NCBI GenBank assembly: GCA_029876055.1
Contig: CM056874.1
Coordinates: 8,742,001 to 8,806,000, forward strand
Direction of reading: 5' to 3'
From: Madurella fahalii
Lineage: Eukaryota > Ascomycota > Sordariomycetes > Sordariales
DNA length: 64,000 bases
Below the pieces are notes generated by a model that saw nothing but the letters and a program-made list of their open reading frames with translations, was not told the DNA's origin and made no database searches. The first letter of the stretch is position 1, and the number at the start of each line of letters is the position of its first letter. A program made the translations under genes and the position numbers. This document shows positions 10,301 through 21,680 of the stretch, piece by piece.

Positions 10301-12770
10301 CCGGGGCCCATCAACGGGTTTCTGGGTGCCAGCCAAGGGTCAGACCATGAACATCATGTTCTACAGCTGCAACGGATTTAGCATAAGCGTCGACTCCGAC
10401 CAGTTCAGCGGGCCGGATCCGATGTGGCGCGATGTGCTCAACTCTCACCAAAGCCAGCCATTCCACGTCATGATTGGCGGCGGCGACCAGATCTACAATG
10501 ACCGGTGCATGCAGGAGACCAAGATCTTCAGGGACTGGCTGATGATCAAGAATCCTCTGCACAAGCACAACGCCCCTTTCACCCCCGAGATGCAGGACGA
10601 GCTCGAAACCTACTACCTGGAGCGCTATGCCATGTGGTTCTCGCAAGGCCTGTTTAGCATGGCCAACTCGCAGATTCCCATGGTCAACATGTATGACGAC
10701 CACGACATTATTGACGGATTCGGCTCGTACCCGCACCACTTCATGAATTCCCCCGTGTTCTCCGGACTCGGCAACGTCGCTTTCAAATATTACATGCTCT
10801 TCCAGCATCAGAGTGTCGTTGACGAGACGGAGAAGACGGAGCCGAGTTGGACGCTCGGTGTCCGGCCAGGGCCGTACATCAAGGAGCTGAGCCGCAGCTT
10901 GTTCATGTTCCTCGGCTCCAAGGTTGCGCTCCTGGCTGTCGACGCACGTACCGAGCGGACGCGCGAAGAGGTCATCCGGGAAGACACGTGGAAGAAGATC
11001 ATGGATCGGTGCTATGGTGAGATTGACAAAGGCAAGGTGGAACACTTGCTCGTCCTGCTGGGCGTGCCCATTGCCTACCCGAGACTCGTCTGGCTCGAGA
11101 ATATGTAAGTTCTACTACCGGCCCCTTTTTGCAGACGCCTAAGCTGACACTGTCTTAGCTTGACTTCACGTGTTATGGACCCCGTCAAGGCGCTGAGCAA
11201 GTTGGGAATGTTTGGGGGTCTCCTCAACCGCTTCGACGGCGGCGTCGAAGTCCTCGATGACTTGGACGATCACTGGACGGCCAAGAGCCACAAGCAAGAG
11301 CGCAGCATCGTGATTGAGGACTTGCAGGATCTGGCGGCCGACAAGTCGATCAGAATCACGATTCTCAGCGGCGACGTCCACTTAGCAGCCATCGGTCAGT
11401 TCTATTCGAACCCTAAGCTTGGCCTCGCGAAGCACAAGGACTTCCGATACATGCCGAACGTCATCTCCTCCGCCATCGTCAACACGCCACCACCGGACCT
11501 GATGGCCGATATCCTGAACAAGCGCAACAAGGTGCACCACTTCGACAAGGAGACAGAGGAGGACATGATTCCTCTATTTGCGCATGGCGTCGACGGCAAG
11601 CCGCGCAACAACAAACACCTGCTCCCGCACCGCAACTGGTGCGCAATCCGCGAGTACGTCCCCGGCAATACGCCGCTCCCGACGCCGAACCATTCCGCAT
11701 TCAACTTCGCGCCACTTGGCCACCCCCGCGGGTATGCCAGCGCCAGCAGCGGCCTAGGCAGGACCCTAAGCGGCAACCTCTTCCGGCGACTCTCCACATC
11801 CGGCGGCAGCAAAGACCGGACCCGTCCACCCATCTCAGGCGGGCTCCTACGGTCACTGTCACGCCGTGCCGGCGCAGCCAGCGCGGACGAGGTCGGAAAG
11901 CCGCTGCCGCCGAAACCGGGCATGTTGACACGCACAATGTCCGGCTCGTCGATTTCCGGCAAGTTTGGCGGCCTGTTTCGCCGGCGGAGCACCAGCGCCG
12001 CGAAAAGGGCCGACGATGGGGGGATCAACGGGCAGTGGGGGCCCGACACGGAGGAGGAGGACCTGCCGTATGACGAGGAGGTCCCGCGCCCGCGCGGCGT
12101 CGGTCTGCGAGGCGGCCTGGGAACCGGCACCAGCGCCGACTACAGCGACGGGTCCGGGAACGAGTTTGCGCGCGACGACGAGCGCTACTTCTCCGCCGTC
12201 AAGCCCCAGTATCCGCAGCACTCGAACACGAGCAAGGAGAGGGCGGCCGCTACTACTGCTACCATGATGACCACCATGTCCGGCGGCATCACGCCGGGTC
12301 AGCAAATGCCTTCTCGCGCCCCGTCGCATGCACCGTCCCGCGCCCCGTCTTCGGAGCAAGAATCGGTCATTGCTCCGCCGCCCAAGTCGTTGTCCTTCCA
12401 TCGTGTTCCGACGGGCAGCTTGTCGGGTAGGCTGAGGAGGCGGGGCACGGGCGCGGAGGAGTACGCGGTGGACTTGCGGGGCGGGTTGGAGGTGACGCTC
12501 AACGTGGAGATCAGCCCCAAGGACCCCGGGGGCAGCACGGTGCCCTACCGGTTGGTCGTGCCGAGGTTGTGGTATGAGTACGAGGGGGAGGAGCCGGAAG
12601 TTGGGGATGCGGCAGCGGTGGATGCGGGGGTTGTAGGAAGCGCAGGGGAGAAGAATGTCGCGGTGGAGGAAGGCCGGGTCCCCGAAGGGGGGATGATGGA
12701 GCCCGGGCCGCAGACGGAGAAGAAGCCGGGCGGGATCAAGAGGTTGATGAGTCTGCGAAGGGCAGGTTGA
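7325..12770 (+). CDS. large PhoD-like metallophosphatase-domain protein
   Basis: Three exons. Exon 1 starts at 7325, exon 2 is 9679-11104 and exon 3 is 11159-12770. The second intron is clear (GTAAGT to CTTAG, reading W-L-E-N-I-L-T-S across it). The donor of the first intron is uncertain: 9321 (GTATGC, 358 nt), 9603 (GTACAA, 76 nt) and 9627 (GTGTGG, 52 nt) all keep frame, giving 1677, 1771 or 1779 residues. The first ~660 residues are disordered, Pro/Arg/Ser-rich, with a 10-residue Ala run at about 8180-8209. The catalytic half carries PhoD metal-site motifs: GGGDQIYND, YDDHDIIDGFGSYP, LAVDARTERT and LSGDVHLAAIGQF. The tail is Ser/Arg/Gly-rich and disordered. PhoD enzymes hydrolyse phosphomono- or diesters with Fe/Ca; the substrate is unknown here. 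There is no signal peptide, so it is probably intracellular. The N-terminal extension may be regulatory. Confidence 0.88.
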
Positions 12771-13847
12771 TAATTGCCTGGGTATGTAAAAAGGGGAGGT
12801 TGTTTGGATACGATTTATGACGGTAGGGTGGTACGATGTGATGGACGACGGATTATGGGTGGCACGATGAATGGGTGGAAGGATATAACAAAATGTTGGT
12901 AGATTCTCGTTTCACCTCTTTTTTTTTGGCGTGTCTGCTTCATCTCAACTGGCGCTGTTATCATTATCCTGCTGGGAGCTTTTGTTGGGAACGGATGGCA
13001 AGGCAATATAGCTGTAAAATGTGTAAATATATGAGCAAAACCTTCCGCGCTTGTGACCCGTTTGTAGAGAATCTGGCAGATACAGGACCGCAAGAGTCAC
13101 TACAACGCCGTCCCGGGTTTCTGTGACATGCGTTCTGGCCATCACTATATATGACGGGAAGCGTACCAGGGACTATCGCGTAGATCGATCATGGCTGGTT
13201 CCTCTCGTTTAGCTATTGGCGGGGCACTATCAATTTCTGCAGAGGGCATTGGAGTTTCCCGTTACCTCCGTTTATGTTTGGTTCTAACAGTCGAGAAACG
13301 CAGCTCCTCGCAACAGCGATTTGTGTGACAGGCTACTACTATGGACACTGAAAACTAATGGGGGGAGATGATTGAAATAGGAGGAGACGGACCGTTTAAC
13401 TATGTTTCCTTGAACTCAGCTCTCTTGGTCGCAATGCCATACAGAGACCAGAGACCCTTTCATATTCTGATTTAAATGTTGGTTGAAATTCTGGGGCGTG
13501 GTTGTTCTCGACATCAGCATTCTCCTCGACGAATTCCGATTGATTAACGTAATCAAATTTCGGTCATCTCATTTATCGTCGTAATCGCCAAACCAAGATT
13601 GTGTCTTGGTTACGATTTTACCGTTAGCAAGATCTCCATCATGATTGGAACATCATGCCGTTAGAGATAACGGCTCACTTTCAGTGTTAACCTAAATCTC
13701 TTTATGTGTATTTAATTATGTGCTAAACTGGAGGATGCATCTGAGAAAAAAAAAAAGTCGGCTCCGACGCAGTATCCTGTGGAGATATCCTCACAGATGA
13801 TACATTCGCAGGGCACAGTGTGTGTATACCAGTACAGGTAACTCGAC
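12771..13847. other. gene-poor spacer
   Basis: A region downstream of the PhoD-domain gene, relatively A/T-rich toward 13450-13720. I see no supported gene, RNA or repeat in it. Confidence 0.5.
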
Positions 13848-14322
13848 ATGCCGCGACTAACCTCTCGAATCACCACGACTTCTTTACCGTGGGCAACACT
13901 AAAAGAGGAGGACCCCGGTGAATTGATTAAGTCGCCCCCGCAGGGCGAGGAACGTGAGTTCCGCCTGGACAAGGGAGTGCTCACATCGGCAAGTCAAGAA
14001 CCGTTGATGAGATCCAAACTGAACAAGGGCCCATATCATTGTGGAGGACTCCATGGCGTTTAACGACCTTGACCCCGAGTACCCAGAGAAGGTGCCGTTC
14101 TATCTTTACGGCAACTCACGAAACGAGGTGCATATCGGCCACGTGCTCAGGTTAAGGGGGTGAAACAAAAGGGCGTCCTTATACCGTAGCTATAGGGATT
14201 TCGTCAATGATCAGCCCTTCGCCGTTGGGACCATCAAGCTCGGTCGCAGCATGTACGCTGACTGGGAGGAGGTGAATGGTGATCCTGTAGAGGAGAGTGC
14301 CAGTAATCCTGCGGAGGACTAG
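13848..14322 (+). pseudogene. possible degenerate or mis-framed small gene, unrecognised
   Basis: Three adjacent open patches look like protein but do not make one clean gene. A frame from 13848 reads a charged segment (including ELIKSPPQGEEREFRLDKG) to a stop at about 14063. A second frame from the ATG at 14053 reads MAFNDLDPEYPEKVPFYLYG and on to HIGHVL. A third region starting at about 14198 reads YRDFVNDQPFAVGTIKLGR and ends acidic at the TAG at 14320-14322. The last two join in frame (CTCAG|GTTAAG to CGTAG|CTATAGG), but the intron would be only 39 nt, below the usual minimum. The first and second are in different frames. I recognise no family. It could be a relic, or a small gene with unusual splicing. 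Confidence 0.3.
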
Positions 14323-15383
14323 ATTGAAGTGGATGAATAAAATGACCTGGAATGGAGTTGAGAAGGGACCACACGAATGAGGATGAATAATCGTTTGTTG
14401 GTAGAATTGCCTGGGCAGGGGCCCGAGTCGAGTCACGGTTTCCGGCTGACGTCATGCCGGTGCTGTTAGCTTGTGTCCATATTGCCAGGACGCTCAGGCG
14501 ATAAAACACTCTGAGGAGGCCTCTTCGTCTCAGTTCAAGTACACCTTTCCGGATATCGTCATGGCTGATGCAGTTGTCTTGAACTCATGAGTGGGTGTCA
14601 TGGCAATTAGACACTCGGATCTGTGCTGTGCTTCCCAAGAATGCCAAGCGGAGATAAGCTTTGCCATGGCTGCATGGCAACGGCCGGGGACCGGGGTTGG
14701 GAGGGACAGGTTATTCTGTACGAGCCTCCGAAGTGTGCGAGGCGGTCTCGAAAGGTACAATTAAGAACTAGATCTGGATTACAAGCTCGAGCTAGATAAG
14801 GCCTTAGCCATAAGTATACCATCTTTTCCATCATCCTTTCTTAATGCATCGGGCTTGCAGGGCGTTGCGGATGTGCGACGGGATGGTCCATATGCTGCAG
14901 CAACCAACCAAGTGCTGTCCAAGCGAGCCGATCTGATCTGATATTTTTGCACATCAATGTCCGGGATATCCGCTTTGGACCCCTCCAAGTTCAACGACGC
15001 TCTTTCCTCATCTGCATGAATGTCTCGCCGCGTGGTCTTCACCTGCTGACCACCGTTCCTATTGCGTTGGTGGAGGAGAGACATGTCTGGGTACAGAATT
15101 CACCGGTACCTGTGCTTTTGTGGAGATGAATGTGGGCCTTTGCCTTTCTCCGGGGCACTTCCCGCTAATCCAGACAAGGAACGATGGGTGCACATTGCCC
15201 GCCACTTGGCAAGGACCACCCGGGCCAGGCCAACTCCCCAATATAAATGCCCGCCACAGCTTGATAACCCAATCTTTCCATCTTCCTCTCTCTCCCTTCA
15301 TTTTCCTAGCTCTTCCGTCTCCCCATCGTCCCTCGATTCTCTGCGATCACCGGCGCCGGGAACTGTACTGCAACACCCACTCG
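14323..15383. other. upstream region of the Ca2+/H+ exchanger gene
   Basis: A non-coding stretch ending in a promoter-like leader. I see no independent gene in it. The last 140 bases are C/T-rich (CTTCCTCTCTCTCCC), as in well-expressed fungal genes. Confidence 0.5.
15242..15247 (+). promoter_or_regulatory. TATA box of the Ca2+/H+ exchanger gene
   Basis: TATAAA lies about 137 bases before the chosen ATG (15384) and is followed after about 35-60 bases by a C/T-rich tract. This is the usual arrangement around a fungal transcription start. Its presence argues against an upstream in-frame start at 15120, which would lie before the promoter. Confidence 0.5.
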
Positions 15384-18114
15384 ATGAAGGAAGCTTCACC
15401 CAACCCCCAGTATCTTGATCGTATCCGCTCGTGGGCACGTACCAAAGCGCATGGCGGCACTCGTCGCTCGTCGAGACCCTCCGTTCCCAACGCCCTTCCC
15501 ATAAGCAGCCCCGGGACCTTCGAACCCACGCAGTCTAGCGCCGCCGTTGTCAACAGTGCCGGCAACGCATCACATACTTCCCCCAATGCCGGACATGGCG
15601 ACTCCACGAGCAGTGGCGGAAAGCCCTCGGCCCAGCCCGCCTCCTGCCCTGACCCGTCGGGCAGTAGTAGTAGTTCGCCCATCGCTCCATCACCGCAGGC
15701 TGCGGAGTCGGGGCCTGTCGTAGATCCCGGCGCCAGCCAGCATGACGAGAAGAATATCGCCCAGAGGCTCCTGCACACCGTCAAGACAGTCTTGCTGCAC
15801 ACCAAGCTGAACCTGCTGCTTGTCTTTGTCCCCATTGGCATCGCCGTCAATGAGGTCCCGGGCATGTCGCCCGGTATCATCTTCGCCATGAATGCCATCG
15901 CCATCGTCCCGCTCGCCGGACTCTTGAGCTTCGCCACCGAGACGGTGGCCCGTAGGCTTGGAGATTCTCTCGGCGCCTTGCTCAATGTGACGTTTGGTAA
16001 CGCCGTAGAGTTGATCATTTTGTAAGCTTCCCGTCTCGACCTGGGGACTCGGGACGTTGAGCTGACTGTTCGGTAGCATGTACGTCCGCCTTTGGTATCC
16101 TGGTCAAGGAACGAAAGACGCTGTCGTCTATCGCGTCCCCATTCAGTGGCCTTGCTTGTCCTTGCATCCCTGGCCCACCCATTCACTGGACCACTGCTTA
16201 CTGATTGCTTCAATGGCCACAGCATCGCTCTTGTCAAAGTATGTCCTAAATCCCTACCGGTATCGACTCGGCGCTAACCGGAGGTAGAATGAGATTCGTA
16301 TCGTCCAGGCCTCGCTCCTTGGCTCCATTTTGGCCAATCTCTTACTCATCTTGGGCATGTCATTTTTCCTTGGAGGAATGCGCTTCCGCGAGCAGGTTGG
16401 TATTCGCCCCGCGCCATCCCTCGAATAGGGGCTGACCGAAACAGATCTACAATAGCACTGTCACTCAGATGAGTGCCTGCCTTCTGAGCCTGAGCGTTAT
16501 CAGTCTAGTCTTGCCGGTATGTGCCATGCCTCCGTACTATAACTAGCGCACTGACATGGTTTCAGACGGCCTTCCATGCATCGTTTAGTGATCTCAAGCT
16601 TGCGGATGCCCAGTCCCTGAAGATCAGCCGCGGCACCAGCGTGGTGAGCAGCGCCGCACTCCTGACTTGTCACTCAGGGAGCTAACCTTGAGCAGATTCT
16701 GCTGTTGGTGTACATCGTATACCTGCTATTCCAACTGCTGTCGCACTCGTACATGTACGAATCGACGCCGCAGCACATCATCGACGAGGAAGCGACGCCA
16801 GGACCGGTCGCCAACTGGCTTGATTCATCAAGCTCCGACGACAGCTCCTCGAGTGATTCCGACTCAACCGACTCCGAGTACTCCCGGGGAACTCTCTCCA
16901 AGCGGGTAAAGCGGGTTATGCGCCGCCGTCGAAAGTCGAGTGTGGCGTCCGAGGTTGGTGAAGGCTCTCGGACGCCTTCCTTTGGCGCGAGTGATGTGAA
17001 TACCGTGCCTGATGAGATAGCTTCGGAGGAATGCGCATCCCGCCCCGGCCTTGTTGTCACGAAACCTAGTAATGGGATTCTTGATGGAGGCAATGAGGAG
17101 GCTATTCAGGATGAGAAGCGGCGTCGGCATTCAAAGCGCCACCACCGGCGATCCCTCAGGAAGTACCGCAAGCACAAGCACAAAGCGCATCGAGTTGGAT
17201 CTCGGGAAGCCATTGAGGAGCAAATCATCGACGAAGATGTAGTGGCAGGGGCGGAAGCCACACCCTCCCCTGGTGAACCGCGGAGAGTGGACTTTGCCAA
17301 CCCGGGCATGGAGTCCCCTGAGGGAACCGCGGCCGAAGCGGTAGCGGCTCGCAACCGGTTCCAAGCGCTACGGGCGATGGCTCTTCGGCCGGTGGCTAAG
17401 AGCCTGGCGCCGACGGTCTTCACGCAGCCGCCTGATGCCGGGATGCCGAGCGTCCCGCCCGGTCCGGTCCCTCGCGTACGCTATGGCATCCGCAGAACCA
17501 ACTCCCTCCCCGACCGGCTGAACCAGCACTACCGGCCCCCGGGCGCCATGATGCCTTCCCAGATTCGTTTAGCCGCGCTCTCGAATGCTGCTGCCGCCCA
17601 AAATACGCGGGAACATGTGGGGGAGTTGTCGCGAACTGCCGCTGTCCTTCTCCTGATCATCTCGACTGGCCTAGTTGCCGTGTGCGCCGAATTCATGGTC
17701 GACTCCATCAACGGACTCGTGCAGACGAGCAGCATCGGCGAGGTTTTCATCGGTCTCATCATTCTGCCGATTGTGGGCAACGCGGCGGAGCACGTTACGG
17801 CTATTACGGTAGCTATGAAGAACAAGATGGACTTGGCGATCGGCGTGGCGGTTGGCAGTTCTATTCAGATCGCTCTCTTCATCACGCCGCTCGTCGTCAT
17901 CATTGGATGGGCCATGGGCCGGGAAATGACCCTCTACTTCACCCTCTTTGAGACGGTCTGTCTGTTTGTGTCGGCGTTCATCACCAACTTCTTAGTCCTG
18001 GATGGGCGTAGCAACTACCTTGAGGGCGCACTTCTACTGGCTACGTATATCATTATCAGCGTCGTGGCCTTTTTCTACCCCAGCCGGGCCGATACTAGCT
18101 CATGGGGTGCTTAG
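15384..18114 (+). CDS. CAX-family Ca2+/H+ exchanger (VCX1-like)
   Basis: Six exons: 15384-16021, 16223-16238, 16288-16395, 16445-16516, 16566-16643 and 16696-18114, giving 776 residues. The second exon is only 16 nt (reading I-A-L-V-K) and is needed to restore the frame between GNAVELII and NEIRIVQASLLGS. The family's two signature repeats are present: GNAVEL at about 204-209 and GNAAEHVTAITVAMKNKMDL at about 664. Multiple hydrophobic helices flank each. The N-terminal ~130 residues are Ser/Pro-rich and disordered. Between the two exchanger halves lies a loop of about 300 residues, acidic and Ser-rich, then strongly basic (KRVKRVMRRRRK), much longer than in yeast Vcx1. Family members move Ca2+ into the vacuole in exchange for protons; a vacuolar site is inferred. 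The N-terminus and long loop are likely regulatory. Confidence 0.93.
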
Positions 18115-20039
18115 ACGGAAGCGGGGGCCATGCGGATGGCGAGGAGCAATCGAGAGTCATGGCGAATCAGCTTTAGGCCATTCCATCAGCGCCGGGAATT
18201 TAAGATTAACGTTATCCTTCAACGCTTCTGACTAGCCCCAGCCCGTTGTGTTTGGTACCCTCAGCTATCCTTCCAAGACCACAGAGCCTCAGATCTCGTC
18301 GGTGGAGTTCATGCAGCTCCAACTTCTTCCCACAGGGAGGGTCATTGGATGAATCGGATTGAGACGAACCTTCAGCTGGCGTAGCTGCCCGAAAGACTGG
18401 TAAATCACAACGTCGTTCGGATCGCCCGAACGGCGGTATCTAGCATTGTTGTCGGATCGGTTGCGGCTGCGGCTTAGCTAGGATGCGGTGTCTGGTGTAT
18501 TTCTGCGGCGAGGAATTCTGAACCAAGAAACCATAAAAACCCCAGTATTCGCAGTAGGAGATGGGACAGGTTGACCGTGGTGGTTTTCAAAATGGGGCGC
18601 ATCTCGGGGCGGGATACAAGGACCCAACGGACGAGAACAGTAAGGATTAAGAGAAATAAATGGCTGAGTAACGAAGGGTCTGCAAAGGAAGAGTCTAGTA
18701 TTAGCGGAATGTGCCTGTGTTAAGCGTCGGCACCGCCGGCCAAGTTCTTTCCCACCGGCAGATGCATTAGAATAATCATATCGCAGTCGTGGGACCTCAG
18801 TACGGCTTTGAAACACCTCGCCGTCTGCTCACAACAAATGATACCCACCATAGCTCGGTAGCCGAGGAGCAGAGGCCAAAGAAGGAAATCAATCAACAGA
18901 AAATCATCATCTCTGCAGTGCGATGTCGCATTCTTCATCGAATCGTGGTGGTGAGAAGCAGCGGCAGCAGAAGAAAATTACGAATTGCGACGGCCGATCC
19001 GGAGTGGCAGTAACAGTTCAATTGAATTATAAGTTAAGAATATGAATACTAGTATAAGATAACTTACTGCTAAGTGTTCTTCACAAATTACCTCGGGAAA
19101 CAAAGGTAAAGCTGCAATTTGAATAGGTCAAAGGCGCTCCTAGTAGAAGGCGGGTAGTAGTGGCAGTGTACTGTACATAGATCCAGCGGATAGAGATCGG
19201 ATTGTTTGCCGTCCTAGTGGCCTACCCTCACTGCTTTGATCTTCAAAGGGATAAGTTACCTGGCATGACATGTGCGGTGCCGCTGTGAGATACAGGATCG
19301 AGCTCTGAACCTCTCGAAGAGCGGGTGTGGCAGGGGCCCCGCCGATATACGGCCCTAAATTCATAGACCCAAGCTTTCCAGCGGCTCAAAACTGCATTAA
19401 GGCTAAGTTGGGATCCAATTCGAGGATGTCGCAGAGAGCTTTGGTCGCGGAGACGGTATGCCTATGGATGATGGTTGACCAGCTAGTACATACATACCTA
19501 ACGTACCTTACATACAGTACGCGGAGCACTGGGCCGAGGGACCAAGTTAGGGTTCGCGCAGCGGGGCCCAATTGGCGGACTGCAGGGCAGGCAGAGCAAG
19601 CGGGACCACTAAAAACGTCATCCGCGCCGGCGATGCGGGGCAACGAACTGCCTAAAGAGGCCGCCAACCGCCAGGTGATTCATCGCTGCTGTGGACACTG
19701 ACATTGATTGATGCTGGCGAGCACCTACTTGGCGAGTTTGCACTGCCTTCTTCGACCCTGGGCTTGTTTCCCGATCATCCGATAAGCGCGTATTTGGGAC
19801 CACGAGTTTGAAGGCAAGCGTAAAGTATCCCGAAAGGCCCGGCAGTTTTGAACAAAAGGCAGTTTTTTTTTTTTTTTTTTTTTTTTGCAATTGATTTGTT
19901 TGCCGACCACCACGGCAACTGGCGCTTTACCTGTGACTCTGAACACCTTTCTCGAATACCAATATCAAAGCGGGTCTCCTGCCTCTTCTTTCGCCGCTAA
20001 GCTTTAGGCCTTGGGATCAATTAAGCTCCTTTTACAAAC
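18115..20039. other. intergenic region
   Basis: A 1.9-kb region between two plus-strand genes. It contains a short TACATAC-type repeat patch near 19485-19520 and a T24 run at 19863-19886. No supported gene or structured RNA is seen. The last ~120 bases are the leader of the SPRY-domain gene. Confidence 0.5.
19863..19886 (+). repeat. T24 homopolymer run
   Basis: An uninterrupted run of 24 T on the plus strand, about 150 bases before the SPRY-domain gene's ATG. It may act as a nucleosome-excluding poly(dA:dT) promoter element; that role is inference from yeast promoters. Confidence 0.85.
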
Positions 20040-20183
20040 ATGTGTTTTGGCAGCAAAAAGGACCATCTCCATGACGAGGAGCCACCGCGGCCGGCTCCCG
20101 GGCAGGCTCCGCAGCAGCCAACGTATGCTCCAGCGCAGAAGGCGAGTGTGCCGTCTCAGTACCAGCAGCAACCGCAATACCAT

Positions 20184-20217
<34 letters not shown>

Positions 20218-21532
20218 CGCAGCTACATCCTCTGCCTCCGGCACCAGTCGAGCTTTCTTCGAGCAGCAACAACTACGCTCCACCTCCGGGACCCCCCCCG
20301 TCCCACGGGGCTCCGATGGCTTTCTCCAGCAACGACTTTGCTCCTCCCCCGGGACCGCCGCCATCCCAGCTGCCCGGAGGCGACTTTGCTCCTCCTCCTG
20401 GTCCCCCTCCGTCTCACCAGCGGGGCAACGACTTCACTCCCCCTCCAGGACCACCCCCATCCCAGCGGCAAGATGACCTAAGCTACATCGCACCTCCCCC
20501 CGGTTCCCCGCCATCCTCATCTGAGAACAAAGCCAAACAGCACGACTGGGAGATCGTGGTACCGGATACCTCCCTCTTCCCTCCTCCGCCGAGCTTCTTT
20601 TCGGGCTTTGACCGCTCCCCAGCAACCAACGCCACCGAAACCCAGGCCGAGGCCGGCGAGCGGTGGTGCGCTGAGCACCCCTTGACTGCGCCCGTCACTC
20701 TGGACGCGGCGTCTCTCGCCGCTCTGCGGTCTCACAACCCCCGCCTGATGCAGCCGGCCGGGTTCCGAGGCTCTCTAACCTACGTCAGCCCCGGTGTCTG
20801 GGAGGGAAGGACAGACTCCCAGGCCGGCGATACCACGTACGTTTTGCCCCCCCCCCCCCCCCCCCCCCCTACAACACAAACTTCTTCCAAACCTACCGCA
20901 AGACCGAACGAACTAACTTTTCCCGCTGCAAAAGTATAATCGCCTACCCCCCACTCTACGTCGTAACCCAGCACTCCCCGCTCTCCTCCTCCACTTCCAC
21001 TGCCCTCCCCTTCCCCCCCGATCCCAGCAACCCCTTCTCCTCCTCCCTCACCCCCCCAGCGCCGCCGTCCAAGACGATCTACTACGAAGTCCTCGTCACG
21101 GACCCGTCGCCGCGGCCGGGGGAGATCTGCCTGGCGCTGGGCTTCACGGCGCTCCCGTACCCTTCGTTCCGGATGCCGGGCTGGCACCGGGGCAGCCTGG
21201 CGGTGCACGGCGACGACGGGCACCGGTACGTCAACGACCGGTGGGGCGGGAAGGCCTTCACGGAGCCGTTTGCGCGCGGCGAGCGGTACGGCCTCGGCAT
21301 GGTCCTGGCCAACCGCGGCGGGCGCATCGAGACGGACGTCTTCTTCACGCGCCAGGGCGTCGAGGCCGGCCGCTGGAACCTGCACGAGGAGACGGACGCC
21401 CAGCAGGACCTGCCCGTGTTTGGCCTGGAAGGGTACCACGATCTGAGCTGTGCCATCGGCACGTACGGCGCCGTGGGGTTCAAGGTGTTCCTGAGGCCTG
21501 AGGAGTGGTTGTATAAGCCGGCGGGTTGTTGA
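20040..21532 (+). CDS. SPRY-domain protein with Pro-rich repeats
   Basis: Two exons, 20040-20836 and 20935-21532, join AC|T in frame (GTACGT to AAAAG) to give 464 residues. The N-terminal third is low complexity: a Gln run (12 of 13 residues) near 46-57, then five near-copies of a unit ending in APPPGPPPS at roughly 80-165. The C-terminal half has the SPRY/B30.2 pattern, including IYYEVLVTDPSPRPGEICLA, PGWHRGSLAVHGDDGHRYVN, YGLGMVLANRGGRIETDVFF and a closing AVGFKVFLRP. The nearest known type is the fungal SPRY group related to Ssh4/Ear1 adaptors. However, there is no transmembrane helix and no PPxY motif here, so that role should not be assumed. The intron begins next to a C23 run. The start opens with MCFGSKK, suggesting possible N-terminal lipidation on Cys2; this is speculative. 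Confidence 0.85.
20847..20869 (+). repeat. C23 homopolymer run inside an intron
   Basis: Twenty-three consecutive C lie 10 bases downstream of the donor of the SPRY-domain gene's only intron (20837-20934). The run is prone to length variation and may be mis-sized in assembly. It lies outside the coding frame. Confidence 0.9.
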
Positions 21533-21680
21533 GTGTAGCCCTTGGCGTTTTGCCGTTGTCGCTTTATAAGCGAAGGAAGGGTTGATTGTTTCTGGTAGCG
21601 TTTCGTTGGATATATATATTTTTCATTCAGCGTAAGACACTAAGGTACCTAAATCTCACAGGGAGGGGGTATCAAAAGGT

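Noticed and set aside
10311..11045. 244-codon minus-strand frame inside the PhoD gene
   Set aside because: It lies antisense to the conserved phosphatase motifs, which fix the coding strand as plus.
15120..15383. Upstream in-frame start for the Ca2+/H+ exchanger
   Set aside because: It lies before the TATA box at 15242 and adds sequence that looks like leader, not protein.
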